Source of the DNA: Ascaphus truei
Taxonomy: Eukaryota; Chordata; Amphibia; Anura; Ascaphidae
NCBI GenBank assembly: GCA_036426205.1
Contig: CM071568.1
Span: 229,806,148-229,870,147 of the forward strand
Length of the DNA stretch: 64,000 bases
Reading direction: 5' to 3'
Below the pieces are notes generated by a model. That model made no database searches. It saw only the letters and a list, made by a program, of their open reading frames with translations, and was not told where the DNA came from. A program made the position numbers and the translations under genes. Shown here one piece after another: positions 23,360 to 35,743 of this stretch (positions within the stretch are counted from its first letter, which is position 1; every line of letters begins with the position of its first letter).

Positions 23360-24590
23360 CTAACCACAGAAATTTTAATTTTATGTAACACTTCGGAGAG
23401 TAATAGGTTATGCCGGACTCCCTCTGGTGGTGGTGGTGAGTGCACCTGTTGTGCTAATGTTCTCCCCCTGTTTTCTTTCTTTCTCCGGGAACCACGGGAT
23501 AACGATGCTCATTGTTTAGCTGGCCCTAACTAGGGTGGTTCTCACAATGGATCTACACAAGCTCATTTCAGTTTCATCACTAGCTCTAGGAAGATCAAAT
23601 GGGTTAATTCCTCTGCGCCTGTAACCCACTCAGGGATGGTAATCCTCTCTCTATGTCTCATGATCCCGCTGGTCGTATTGGGGAAACCTCTCATGGAAGG
23701 ATTTCTCCTCTTCAGTGTCCAAATATCAGACAGGGTGGCCTAACAGCCTTTCTCCTCTTATTCCTCATCATCAACTCATCACACTTTCATTCGTGTATGG
23801 TTTTAGGGGAATATAGCTGGACCCTTTCTCTGTTTTAACCTTTCACTTCCTTCTAGGCCGGATATCTACCGCAGTCTCTTCCCTCAAAGGGCACTTACAA
23901 GCTTACCTATTGGTGGTTCCATGTAAGTTCTTTTCTGATCCACTTCCTTTTCAAGGTTCCACTCGTTATACCCCAGCCCTTTTAGTTCTCTACCCTACCA
24001 CACCTAGATCTCTGGTTTCCTGCAGTTGGCTTTGTATTCTTGCAAGGTAATACCGAGATTCCCTGATGAGAACTTTCGTGCACTTGTTAATTCTTGGCCA
24101 TGCCCCTCTATCAACCATAGAATACTGGGGGGGGTCTTCCTCCTTGTCTTGCTCCCACTACAGAAGGAATCTGATAGCAATCCTCTATGTTCGGAGACCG
24201 ATAACCTTTACTCACTATGATAACAGTCCAATGCATCTTCTATGCATGGCATAATTTTACTCATGATTGGCGCCCGCTTAATTCATGGTGCGTAGTCAAT
24301 ACACATTCTTACAAGCCCCACTTTTCTTCCAGGCCATCCACTATTGGGAAGTGTAAAAGGAGATTCGGGACTCTGATATAATACCGGTCCCCCCATTAAT
24401 TCTTGTAATGCGTCTCACATCTGTCGACTTCAGCTGGGGCCAATCCTCCGCGACCTTTCTGCAAAGGGTGAGTATATGTTTCACGCGTCCCTTGGACAAT
24501 GGCCTACATCCACTCGTGAGTGGAAACCCTTCAGTGCCTTGGCCATTTTCTCTCCCTCAAGCACCCTTTCTCTATCGTTCATTGCAGTGT
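23360..24590 (-). pseudogene. pol: Ty3/gypsy pol remnant, copy 2
   Basis: Collinear with 8740-9960. The RT-start sequence (minus strand of about 24262-24430) and the integrase tail (24170-23900) are both present. Additional indels mean no frame exceeds about 60 codons. It shares the deletion between RT and the integrase tail with copy 1. Confidence 0.75.
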
Positions 24591-27500
24591 ACTAGCCTCC
24601 AAAGTCAAACATATCTGGTGTCAGCCCTGTCAGTTTTCTCTGCCGAGCTGGGCTCGGTACTTGGCCTGTAACAGATAGCCACAACATGCCTCTTTGTACC
24701 ACGCACATCATGTTCCTTCTTTCATTAACACTATCCCCATAAATACACATAATTATGTTTATTTTGTATCACTCAATTCATTAAACTCTATTTCAAATTA
24801 TTAACAATGCAGCAGACTATCTGCCAGGTCATATAAGGACTGTCCAAAAAAATTGCAAGTGCTGTTATCTGGTTTGTGCTACCTTTTAAAAGACGCATTT
24901 TGAGAAGCACAAAGCAATGTAAAATATGATCTTATACATAGGCCCACAAGTTCTGAACATTGCCGATACATACAAGAAATGCTGCCAAATTAACTACTGA
25001 CCTAGTGAATAAGGGCATGTGTTATCAAATTAATTATTACTGTTTCTACTAGTGAGAACAAGCCCATATTATAAATTGTTGCATTGTAAGGCACTTATGA
25101 TCCTATGTATTCAAAAATGCTATAGTTGTGAAAATTATTATCATTAAAATTCAACAGAAATGATATGAAGAACATTTCACGTTCCTTTCTGTGAAGTGGA
25201 AATAATCATTTTAAACCTCCAACGCTATGCTTTCCAACTATACAATCATTAAATGTTAATAACCCTTTTAATATCATATTTATATTGTATACAGTAATCA
25301 CAAATATGCTTTGGTACATTATGCATTGTGAGTTAATGTCTTGACCCTGTTAAGTTGCTTCATAGCTTCACTTCATTTGATCTGCTAATCCATTTGCTAA
25401 TCTAAGAATGCTTCAAAAAGATTGAATAGTAATTTGATACCACTAGAGTTTTGTAAATAAAGGTCATCTCCCTGCACTTGAGATGGTTGCATAACAAGAT
25501 AATAGCACAATAAATGTGGGTATGTAGGGATTGTTCATAAGCTTTTATTGGTGGTCCCAATTCTCAGAACACTTGTAGGGTTTCAGTAGATAATTAGGCA
25601 TTGGGAACTTTGATTTGTTATTGAGTAATTGTGGAGTTCTAAAGAGGTTGTAACCATTTTAAAAGACCACCAATAGAGCTGTTATAGTGTAGGTATAAAA
25701 GACGCATGAAAGACGTGTTAAGCGTCCATTTCAATGTTTCCACAAATGTAGTATTATTATAAAATATTTTACCAGGATAATACATTGAGAGTTACCTCTC
25801 GTTTCAAGTATGTCTTGGGCATAGAGTTAAGACAAATAATACATGGTTACAAATGAGTTACATAAGTGAACAAACATTGCATGCACAGTTTAAGATAATA
25901 TACATATAGGCGTATTGTAACACGTTACGGACCAGATTTAAATGTGAGACAGCCTTAGTTTTGAAAATGTGGGCTACTCTGATTGGCACATTTAAAAATG
26001 AGTACTTCTCATGTAGTTTATTTGAATATTATCTGAATTCATATTTGCAAAAAATATTAATTCACTAATAGTCACCACATTGAAAGAAATATTTGTGAAA
26101 GTGTGGTTGTCTGTATCTGTATATAAAATATTCTCAGTAGGTGACTTCCTTCAGTTGTGAATTGACATAATTATCGTGGTTGTGCATTTACCTTTAGAAT
26201 TTTGTAGATTCAATACAGACTATACTTTTTAAATAAACACTTAATGTTACATTAACATGCTTTCTAATTTATAAAACTTCTTATAATTTATATCTTATAC
26301 TATATGTTCACATAGAAAGTAAAATTATTAGTTTAATACCACATAATTGGGCCAACATGTTGGTTGTCTTAGCAACTTTTTTATTTTACAATGCTTGAGA
26401 AATGTTTCTAAAGTAACAAAAACATTGGCCAATGAAAACATTTTTATAGGTAAATAATATGTATTCGTATGCTTCGCTTGTTTTCCTCTCAAAGAAACTG
26501 AATCTTAACTAAATAGACCTTACTTAGACTCTTCAAGTGAACATAAAAGCACTGAGATTTTCTTTTACTTGACAAGGCCTGTTTAGGTTCTCTATAAAGA
26601 AACTACTGCCAGGGGGGCCAACATGGTGTCCAAACCCATCTGTCAGGGCTTGGCTGACCCAAACCTTCGGGTCTCAGCAGGCCTCACTTCAGTCCGCCCT
26701 TTCCCCCTCAATGATTGAGTCTGCCTTCACGCCCCTTCTCCCCATCAACAATTGTCCTGGGGCACAAGTCAGCCTGGATCCTGGCACTGCAAACCTTTGG
26801 GCAGGCCAACTACTGTAAGCTTCTATAGAGAGTCGTTGTGTGGTGTATCCTGCAAATCTGTAAGTTTACCAGGAAGTTTATTCATCTCCTAGAGACAAGA
26901 TAAAGAGAAAGGTCTAGTATGAAATACGAAATGTGAAATGCTTTGTGAACTGCCAGTTTGCTTTTATATAACGATATTGGATATGGTAGAACATATGGGT
27001 ATCTTCAACAGACTATTGAGCACGTTTATAGCATTGCAAAATAAAACGTAGGTTATGCTATGGCCACTTTAACATGGCCAAACAATATCGTTTATTGGTA
27101 TGAGAGTTGAAAAGAGTGGTCAAATTAGAACTCAGTAATGCCAGATTAAAATGCTATTGCAGAAAGGGTAACATTATTAACATTGTCATTTGTACAGATA
27201 TGCGTATTTAACATTGTAAATGTATTACTAATTGTATTGTGGAGTAGGTAATGACGTGGTTGAAGAACGAGGGTCTAATATTTGATGTTCATTTACTTTA
27301 TATTGGATTAAAGAGTAACATTCAGTAACATTTTATTCAATAACATTTCACAATAACTAATTCCTTTGTTTGGCTATTAGGTGTGTGGGCTATATTGAGT
27401 ATATGACCAGCACCTGCTCTATTTTTCCCTGATGAGACATACGTAAAAATTTCAACAATCAATGTCAAAAGGACGATGCGTTTTGCTGAATTTTTTATTA

Positions 27501-27749
27501 CTATTACAAATACCACTTCCTGCAACGGATTGACTGAATCCGCGGATTGGATTCCCCAAATCCATCCACGGGCCGTATCCAATGGCAGATTTCGATGAAT
27601 CGAATACATTGAAACCGCCCAAAGCCGTTTGCAGATTTTACAACGCAAAAACGGATTTGTGGGTATTATCAGCAAAAATCCGGGAAACAGATTTGGGCGT
27701 ATCGCCATCTCTATTCATAATATTATATAAGCAACCGTATTTAGCTCTT
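24591..27749. other. copy 2 of the 9.9-13.2 kb spacer
   Basis: Collinear with 9906-13170. The LINE 3'-end-like repeat recurs at 25752-25970. No additional feature. Confidence 0.7.
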
Positions 27750-28035
27750 ACAGGTGCAGCACGGAGTATTCGAACACTTGCCTGGGAAATCTGGGGCAAT
27801 ACCCCAGTAATGCTGCAACATTTCTGTGACATTTCCGCGACGACCTAATGGCCCATCGGATTAACACAGCGGGGGTCCCTGGCAGTCCCATTCAAACTGA
27901 ATGAGACAGCCAGGACCCCCGCTGTGTAATCCGATGGGCCATTAGTCTGTCGGCGGAAATGTCACAGAAATGTTGCACATTACTCGGAGTTGCCCCAGAT
28001 TTTCCCAGCAAGTGTCGGATACTCGTTGTCATCTG
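27750..28035. repeat. ~290-bp palindrome, copy 2
   Basis: Counterpart of 13171-13464. The arms are further degraded by one-base indels. For example the right arm lacks a base of the CCCAGGGACCCCC block. Confidence 0.8.
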
Positions 28036-28832
28036 TACATCGGAAAATTGTAGCGGTTGAACACGCTAAATACAATAAAGTAACACAGCACACAATTTAT
28101 TGCAGTCATGGGCTGTTTAAAATCACATTTTAAAAAGGCACACTTGTTGTTTCTAAGAATTGTCTGTAAAGAGTTTCATATGAACCATAACTAGAAATGG
28201 AGTCACTTGTTTCTTTGGATTGCTCGGAATACTGACATGCTCAGTAGGAATTGAAACGCTTGCACCTGGTCAGAATTGTGCGATGTGACATCATTTTTCT
28301 GTTGTTACCAACTAGCTTCCTGTTTAATCACCAGCCAGAACCAACAAAATGGGAGCAGAGAACTATGAAAATGATGAGGGCATAGTATTTAAATCATGAT
28401 GCATTTTCTCTTTAATTAGTATGTTGATGAGTTCTTCCAGTTCTTTGTGATTCTAACTGATGCTAGCATTCATTTTCTTAAATTAAGGTTAGAAATTATA
28501 TGCGACACAGCAAACTAATGTAAAATGTGTATTTTTTTCTTTTATTGAATCAAGATGTTTAAGTGAATCCAAATTTGTAGTTTGAGTACTTTCTTCACTG
28601 AAGTACTGCAGTGGAAAAAATAGTATTAAAAAAGTGTGTGCGTGTGTGCTGAGCAAGTGCATTTTAAGTGAAACTTCTTTTGTCTTTTGTCACTGTTTTG
28701 TCACAGAATTGTATTTGTAATGGTGATGATGTTTTTTAATTAAAAATCAAAACACAATTTCAGTGCCAAAACTCAATGAAGTTTGACTTAGAACATGTGT
28801 TTTAGCTATTTCCACTTCTATATATAATAACT
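28036..28832. other. copy 2 of the 13.5-14.3 kb spacer
   Basis: Collinear with 13465-14275. No additional feature. Confidence 0.7.
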
Positions 28833-28842
28833 GTGAGTTCCT

Positions 28843-29430
28843 TGTGTGTGTGTCGTGTGTGTCAGTCAGTGTGTGTTGTGTGGTGTGTGTGTGTGTGTGT
28901 GTGTGGGTGTGTGTGTGTGTGGTGTGTGTGTGTGTGTGTGTGGTGTGTGTGTGTGGTGTGTGTGGTGTGTGTGTGTGTGTGGTGTGTGTGTGTGTGTAGC
29001 CCGTGTGTTGTCAGTTCAATCAGCCAGTCAGTCAGTCAGTGGTGTGTGGTGTGTGTCAGTGGGTGTGTGTGTGGGTGTGCGTCAGTCAGTGGGTGTCATG
29101 TGTGTGTGTGTCAGTCAGTGTGTGTGTGTCTGTGTGTGTCCGTCAGTGTGTGTGGTGTGGTTTGTCTCTTTGTGGTGTGTTTGTTTAATTCTCAGGGTCC
29201 TGCCCTCCCCTCTCAGTATGTGTGTATGTCAGCCAGTGTGTGTGGTGTGCTCTCTCTCTGTGGTGTGTGTGGTTATTCTCATCTCAGGGTTCTGACCCCC
29301 CCCCCAGCATGTGTGTGTGTCAGTGAGTGTGTGCGTCGTGGGTGTGTTGTGCGTCTCTCTGGTGTGTGTGTGTTGTGTTTTATTTTCAGTGTGTTGTGGG
29401 TGTGTCAGTCAGTCAGTGTGTGTGTGTCAT
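28843..29430 (+). repeat. (GT)n microsatellite, copy 2
   Basis: Counterpart of 14278-14842. The long pure (GT)n run is replaced by many short runs interrupted by GG (GTGGTGTG), the pattern expected if bases were dropped or doubled at random in a dinucleotide repeat. Confidence 0.95.
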
Positions 29431-29734
29431 CAGAATGGCTGTGCTTCATTCCCTTTAAGGATGACATACTAAATCCAAGATGGCTTGCGTCACATGTATT
29501 TCACAGCAATCAGATCGTGGGAACCAATTCCCCAATCTGATTGGGTTGTGTTTATATCATGTGACTCCCTTTGGTGATTGTCACTACTTGACCTAAAAAA
29601 CTCCAAAACATGTATACAACAACCAATCAGATTGGGGATTTGATTCCACGATCTGATTGGCGTGAATACCAAGGGACGCCAGCCATCTTGGATTTAGTGA
29701 CATCATCTTAAAGGGAAAATGAACAGTCATTCTG
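29431..29734. repeat. palindromic CCAAT-bearing MITE-like repeat, copy 2
   Basis: Counterpart of 14843-15151, same arm order, with scattered one-base indels. Confidence 0.8.
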
Positions 29735-31144
29735 ATAGGCTAGCCTCATTCTCTTTAATTGACGTCATTAAAAAAATGAAAGTCGGCACATAGTTTTAAA
29801 ACAAGCCAACAGATGGCTGTTAAACCAGTTTGAGGCAAATGTGACATCAAAAGCCCTATTTAAGGCCGACGCCTCATTTGACCCAAGAGGATGACGAGAC
29901 AACATCGGTTGGGATTTACCATGGGTCTTTTTTGGAATTACAAACAAGAAGATAGAAGATTAAGAAGATTAGAAGTAATGACAGATGAAGATAGAAGAAG
30001 CTGATTAAAGAAAGAAAAAGAAAATTTGGGTACCTGAGCCGGATCTTCATGGTGGATGGCATTGGACACTGTTTGAGGCCTTCGATGTTGTGAGCTTCCT
30101 GTCTCCCCGGGAGTCGGAGCCCCAGCGCTTCTAATGTAGTTAAATATTGCATGTTTGTAAATGTATTTTTTTTTTACAGGTTTTAACATTGGATCGTTTA
30201 TTTTAATTTTTTTGGCCACATTTACTGATATATATTAATCTGTATCACTTTAGGGTACTATCAATACATATTAGGACAATATTTGGGGGGCATTTCTGGC
30301 TTTGTATGATGGGATTTTTGCCATGTCACTTTATATGTGTAAGTCATTTTGGTATTTTGATGCTTTATTTAAATAAATGTTCAAAATTATTTTTATTTAA
30401 TTAATGTCTTGGTTAACTAATGTGTTTAATGGTTGTGTTTAAGATATTTTTAAATAATTAGTTTCTTGGTAGTTAATGTTTCTATTAATTAATTACTGTG
30501 TATTAATTAATTGTTTTGATTGGTTACTGTTTTAAATAATTCTGAGTTGGTTTATTAATTTAGTGCTTTGATTGGTTAATGTTCTAATTCATCATTGTTT
30601 GATCTGGTTATTGTTTGTATTAATTGGATTCTCTGGCTAGTGTTTTTATTTTTACATTAGGGAGAGACTGATCATGTGCGGTTAGAGAACTTCAGAGTTG
30701 AGTGCCACATAGAAGTCGTGGAGGCAGTAGTAGAGAAGTAAGAAGTAGAGGATGGAGATATGTAGACCATGAGTCAGTGTAAAAGTTTGCGGGGAGACTC
30801 TATGAAAATAAGGTCAGAAAATAATTGTATAGGGGGCCGGCAGAGGACCAGAGATAATCAGTTAAATACGCTTGGCAGCTTTTTTTAGAGTGGATTGTAA
30901 TGTGTAAAGACAGCAGAGGAGAGAATCACAGAAGCAGATTGCCAATAGTCAGGAGTATAATGAGTGAATTATTCAGAAGGATGGGGCATGATTGTAGCAG
31001 TATTGCATTGCTGGCTGGCTGTGAAAAAAAATGACATTGTAGAAATAGGGATAGTGAACGTGATACTTTATGGAGTAGTGGTCTAAGAGTAGCTATAGAG
31101 CAGTGAAGTGAGAAGGCAGAGGGGAAGTGAAGCAATAGCCACTA
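29735..31144. other. copy 2 of the 15.2-16.6 kb repeat-like and AT-rich region
   Basis: Collinear with 15152-16587, including the GAAGAA run (29945-30020), the TTAATTAATT region (30400-30640) and the possible decayed LINE (30660-31140). Confidence 0.7.
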
Positions 31145-31953
31145 CAGGCAGTCCTCGGTTATCCGACACAATGCGTTACTCAAAATGCTGTTGTAAGCGA
31201 ACGCTGGTAAAGCGGAAACACGTTTTCCCATAGGAACACTGTTTAAATGAAAGGTTCCGTTCCTAAGGCATTTTTAACACTAAATACACCAAATATTTTA
31301 TGCAGGCAATAGGATAATGCAGCACACACACATACATTTATAGTGTATACAGGCATACCCCGCATTACATACACATGGGACCGGAGCAGGTATGTAAAGC
31401 GAAATGTACTTAAAGTGAAGCACTACCTTTTTCCCACTTATCGATGCATGTACTGTACTGCAATCTTCATATACGTGCATAACTGATGTAAATAACGCAT
31501 TTGTAACAGTCCTCTATAGTCTCCCCCGTTGCGCACCTTCGGTACGTGTGGGAGACGGTATTGCTGTTCAGACGTATGACAGGGCGCATGCTGAGCTGCC
31601 GTTTACCTATTGGGGCATATGTACTTACCGCGAATGTACTTAAAGTGAGTGTTACTTAAAGCGTGTATGCCTGTATACTGTATATTATATAATAAACATA
31701 AAATAATACATTATATAGTATAATAAATATTATATAGTATAATATTATATATATATCCTCTCTTACGACGCTTTGCAACGTTGTTTATTGGTGAATGTGT
31801 GTATATATATCTACACACATACACAACGTTGCAAAGCGTCGTAAGAGCGTTGGATAAGCCATTTTGGCGTTGTAAAAATGAATATAGGTATGCATTGCAT
31901 AGCGTTGGATAACCATTTCGTTGTAAGGCGAAGGGTGTTTAAACAGACTCCTG
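31145..31953. mobile_element. nested TIR elements, copy 2
   Basis: Outer element CAGGCAGTC...ACTCCTG and inner element 31350-31673 (CAGGCATACCCCGC...TGTATGCCTG). The inner right TIR, perfect in copy 1, has lost GGG-run bases here. Confidence 0.75.
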
Positions 31954-32082
31954 TATTTATACTTTAGAGTAAGCAAACAGCAGACATACGGCAGCAAACA
32001 GCAAAGAACTCTGAATGTCATAAGCCATTATGACTGTTCTCTTTCACTATAATCCACAAATTGAATATTTGTACCTGTACGG

Positions 32083-32272
32083 CAAGGGTCTCAACTCCCA
32101 GTCCTCAAGGCCCTCCAACAGGTCAGGTTTTCAGGATATCCCGGCTTCAGCACAGGTGGCTCAATCACGGCTCAGTCAATGACTGAGCCACTGCTTGAGC
32201 CTTCTGTGCTGAAATGGATATCCTGAAAACCTACCTTTTGGAGGGCCTTGAGGACTGGAGTTGAGGACCCTG
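32083..32272. mobile_element. palindromic hAT-like MITE, copy 2
   Basis: Counterpart of 17534-17727. It has substitutions as well as indels (GCTTGAGCCTTCTGTGCTG against GATTGAGCCACCTGTGCTG), somewhat more divergence than the surrounding copy-2 sequence. Confidence 0.65.
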
Positions 32273-32828
32273 CTGTAAAGTATGTAGCGGTCTGTCTAAT
32301 TCTTTTCTTCCTTCATGCCTTCACTCCAATGATTTATTTGTTTCTGTTACTACCACTCTTATCTCAGTTTTTCTAATTCCCTGTCTTCCCTCTCCTTTAA
32401 ATAATACTATGCTGCATATCCTACTTAACAAACCTTGCATTTCACCTGCCTGGTTCACAAGAATTGGTTTTGTTTTAAAAGGTAGGTTAGTCAAATTAAA
32501 ATCACTGTGGACATATGAGGCAAGTAAAAAAAGCATACAGGTGCTGATTTTGGTGGAGGGATATGTGTATCAAAATGCTAAGAGTTTAATGATGAAGAAA
32601 ATGTTTTATTATTCTAAAATTACAAATGATTCATTAAATATTGGCATTTGCTCCCAAAAAAAAACATTTCCTAAAGGTAATCTTTCTTTCTTCTTCACGA
32701 CAGGTGTTGCCTCGTTGTTTCCTTCCTGTCATATGAGATATGACATGCCTAATATAAGGCCTGTGATGTCACTTTTGACGACACACAGTAACCCCACCAA
32801 TCAAATTAGTTTGATGTACCATGTGAAT

Positions 32829-33425
32829 AGCTTCCGATCAAATCCCGCATCTCAACTCCATTGTTCTCCTCACTTTTAAAGCTTTACATTCTTCTGCCCC
32901 TCCTTATACTCATCCCTAATTTCTCGGTATGCACCATCCAGACTCTTGCGTTCTTCTCAAGGATGTCTTCTTTCTACCCCCTTTGTATCTAAAGCCCTCT
33001 CCCGCCTTAAACCTTTTTCACTGACTGCCCCACACCTCTGGAATGCCCTTCCCCTCAGTACCCGACTAGCACCCTCTCTATCCACCTTTAAGACCCACCT
33101 TAAGACACACTTGCTTAAAGAAGCATATGAATAGCACTGTGGATATTCTAAACACGATACATAATGCTTGGCCCCCTGCAGACGCACTTACCAGAACTCC
33201 CTCCTACTGTCTCTGTACGTTCTCCCTACCTACCAATTAGACTGTAAGCTCCTCGGGGCAGGGACTCCTCTTCCGAAATGTTACTTTTATGTCTAAAGCA
33301 CTTATTCCCATGATCTGTTATTTATATTATCTGTTATTTATTTGATTACCACATGTATTACTACTGTGAAGCGCTATGTACACTAATGGCGCTATATAAA
33401 TAAAGACATACAATACAATACAATA
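32829..33425 (+). pseudogene. 5'-truncated CR1/L2/Rex1-type LINE, RT C-terminal end and 3' UTR
   Basis: The RT C-terminal coding end is open at 32946-33134 and reads SKALSRLKPFSLTAPHLWN, then a Lys/His/Leu-rich end to the stop at 33132-33134. It is followed by a 3' UTR with AATTAGACTGTAAGCTCCTC and a terminal GGCGCTATATAAATAAAGAC. The tail is a short (AATAC)n repeat at 33405-33425. Such a GCGCTATATAAAT end with a simple-repeat tail is typical of CR1/L2/Rex1-group elements. It is the same family as the minus-strand copies at 60.7-63.3 kb. Confidence 0.8.
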
Positions 33426-33575
33426 GGCATCAGGTTTGGCAGAGAATGAATACGTGAAGCCTTCCTTTTTTGGGCGATGTGACGCCACCTTAAAGGGAGG
33501 GAAGCACAATCAATCAGATACCATATGCTTCCCTGCATTTAAGGTGATATTCCATCACTGAAAAAAGGAAAGTCA
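33426..33575. other. short spacer
   Basis: Includes a decayed partner of the palindromic repeats that follow (CAATCAGATACCATATGC). Nothing else seen. Confidence 0.4.
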
Positions 33576-33720
33576 TCACATGGTACATCCACCAATCGGA
33601 TTGGTGGATGTACCATGTGACTCCATCAAGTTTGGTATAAAGGTCATGTTCTGCGAAACCTGATGCCTGTACACATGGTACAGTACATCCACCAATCGGA
33701 TTGGTGGATGTGCCATGTGA
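33576..33720. repeat. two short palindromes around CCAATCGGATTGG
   Basis: 33576-33620 is a perfect palindrome with 22-bp arms about one central base, beginning TCACATGGTACATCCACCAA. 33671-33720 repeats it with a small insertion (ACAG) and one substitution. Between them lies GTATAAAGGTCATG, a TATA-like sequence. Confidence 0.9.
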
Positions 33721-33786
33721 TTTGTGATTCCATCATGTTTGATAGAGAGGTCATTCACACAATTATGTATTGTATTTAGAATTTTT

Positions 33787-34455
33787 TTAATTGTGCAGTT
33801 TGTTTGCGTTTGAATGAACAAAAGCGCTGTTTGCCATATTTGACTAATAGGGCTACTGCTCACTACTGTGTGTGGTGTTGGGGTGGTGTTTGTTTGGGAT
33901 AGAGGGGTGGGTGAAGGGGGAAGTTGCCCGGGGTGGGTGGTTAGGCCTTTGGGGCGGGGGGGATTAGCGGGAGGGTTTTACCCCTTAATTACTTTAGCAG
34001 TTACTACCCACTAAGGTAATTAAGGGGTTACCGTCCAGTAGATTGTTTTAATGGTTGGGCATTTTCTTTGATGTTGGTATTGCTGAGAATCAGGAGGAGG
34101 GGACACATTTATTTATTACAGGGTCTCCAATGTGGGTATCTGTGCCCCAGTTGAGGACATAGGTTGCCACAGTGACAATCAATGGATGAAATGGCTAGTG
34201 TTTGTTTTTATTGTAATGAAATTTGTATTTTATTGTACAGTATATTTGAATGGACAAAAGTGCTATGAGCCATATTTGGCTAACAGGGCTATTGCCCATT
34301 ACTGTTTGTGGTGGTGGGCGGTAGGGCTTGTTTGTTAAAGGTAGAAGGGGGTAGTTGCCCCGGGTGGGTGAGTAGGCCTCCCTAGGGGGTAGCGGTAGGG
34401 GTTGACCCCTTCATTACCTTAGCAGTTTGCCACTAAGGTAATGAAGGGGGTAATG
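33787..34455 (+). repeat. diverged 442-bp tandem pair, each ending in a stem-loop
   Basis: TTGTGCAGTTTGTTTGCG at 33791 matches TTGTACAGTATATTTGAA at 34233. The copies run in parallel through AAAAG(C/T)GCT, GCCATATTTG, AGGGCTA(C/T)TG, AGTTGCCC and GGGTGGGTG, and then a hairpin (33981-34027 and 34405-34450). Divergence is mostly by substitution, unlike the indel-type divergence elsewhere, so this looks like an old, genuine duplication. Confidence 0.75.
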
Positions 34456-34497
34456 TATGTTTAAGGTTTTTCTGTGTTTTATTATTGTTATTTTTCT

Positions 34498-34757
34498 ATA
34501 CTGTATTGAAGTAGAGGGTCTCTGGAGGTTAACCCCATTCATTTTAACTGTTGGGACCCCCTGCCAGAGATATAGACCTCCATAGGGGGTGCCGGTAGCC
34601 GTTCCGGCTGAAGTTTGAAGCTCCCACACCATGCCACTTGGGCCCCGTCTGAGCGGCTACTGTCACCCCTTACAGAGATCTTTATCTCCAGAAGCAAGGG
34701 GTCCCCAGAGATATAGTTAATTAGGTTCACCTCCAGAGACCCCCTGCTTCAATACAT
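34498..34757. repeat. inverted repeat with ~77-bp arms
   Basis: Left arm 34498-34575 (GTATTGAAGTAGAGGGTCTC..) and right arm 34680-34757 (GAGACCCCCTGCTTCAATAC at its end) are imperfect reverse complements with a ~105-base loop. Confidence 0.75.
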
Positions 34758-34865
34758 TATGGAAAATAAAAATAATAAAACATTTGATGAGGGAGCTTCT
34801 TTCTAACTCAGCGGTGGTCCCATTCAGAAGCAGAGACACCCACTGAGTTAATCATCCCGGGCAGT

Positions 34866-35405
34866 TTACTGCTGTCTTGTCAGAGAGAGGTGTAGGGGGG
34901 GAGAGAGGTGAAGGAGGGGGGGAAGAGAGGTGGTGACGGAGGGGGGAAAAGAGGAAGTGAAGCAGGGGGAAAGATAGAAGTAGTGGTCGGGGGGAGAGAG
35001 GGAGGGGGAGGGGAGAGAGAGAGAGGTGAGGGGAGAAGAGAGAGGAGGGAGGGGGGGAGAGAGAGGGTTAAAGGGGGGGAGAGAAGGGAGGTAGAGGGGA
35101 GGGAGATGAGAGGTGAGGGCGGAGGAAGAGAGAGGTGAGGGGGGAGAGAGAGGTGAGTAGGGGAAAGGAAGAGAGGGTGAGGGGGGAAAAGGTGTGGGGG
35201 GGGAGGTGAGGTAGGTGATGGGGGGAGGAGAGAGGTGAGGGGGGGAAGAGAGAGGTGAGGGGGGGAAGAGAGAGGTGATAAGGGGAGAGAGATGAGGGGG
35301 GAGAGGCGAGGGAAGAAAAGAGAGAGGTGAGGGGGAAAATTTGGGGGAATGGAGGGGTAGATGTGGGCGAGAAGGGGGAGAGAAGGGGGAGAGAAGTGGG
35401 GGGAC
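34866..35405 (+). repeat. purine-only tract (GGGGAGAGAGGTGAG)n
   Basis: About 540 bases of almost uninterrupted G/A with sparse T, built on variants of GAGAGAGGTGAGGGGGGA. The complementary strand gives a Pro/Ser/Leu frame of 210 codons (34866-35498), an artefact of the tract. Confidence 0.9.
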
Positions 35406-35743
35406 TGTGATATTAACTACAACTAAATAAAAAGAAACACACATTACCTTACAGTAGCACAGGCAATAGATGTGGTGAGAAATATTACTTTGTTGCAAAC
35501 AACGTTACCAGTTGGGACACGGCAGCTTCTGAAAGCACTAGCAGCTGTCAGAGAGGGAGAGAGGCTGCTTGTGCTGCCGTGTTCAATGTGCTCAGTGAGG
35601 AGAGGAGCGGAGGTGCTGCAGTTAAGTTTTAAACTTGTCGGGTTTTTTCTCAGCGCGAGCCCCTTCATCTCTGCTTTGATGTGAGTTGGCAAGTTGTCAA
35701 AAAATCCGGGCATTACTGAATGAATAATGCCCGGAATTCTGAC
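35406..35743. other. spacer with CGGGCATTACTG hairpin
   Basis: 35704-35737 contains TCCGGGCATTACTGAATGAA and its inverse (AATAATGCCCGGAATT), an outlying member of the palindromic family that follows. Confidence 0.5.

Larger units (their letters stand above)
18424..32958 (+). repeat. 14.5-kb duplicated segment, copy 2 (indel-rich)
   Basis: Head-to-tail repeat of 4062-18423 that starts with no filler. In sampled stretches it differs every 10-20 bases, and most differences are one-base insertions or deletions. For example, CCCCACACATGCAGAG at 5067 reads CCCCACAACATTGCAGAG at 19414. Toward the right (about 24700-28800) similarity is higher than on the left. One large difference, a ~240-bp insertion, lies at 22226-22465. 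All reading frames of copy 1 are broken. Confidence 0.9.

Noticed and set aside
18424..32958. second set of independent Ty3, MITE and LINE insertions
   Set aside because: Order, spacing and junctions are the same as in 4062-18423. Independent insertions could not reproduce this.
34866..35498. 210-codon Pro/Ser/Leu-rich minus-strand frame
   Set aside because: Complement of the purine tract, low complexity with no domain.
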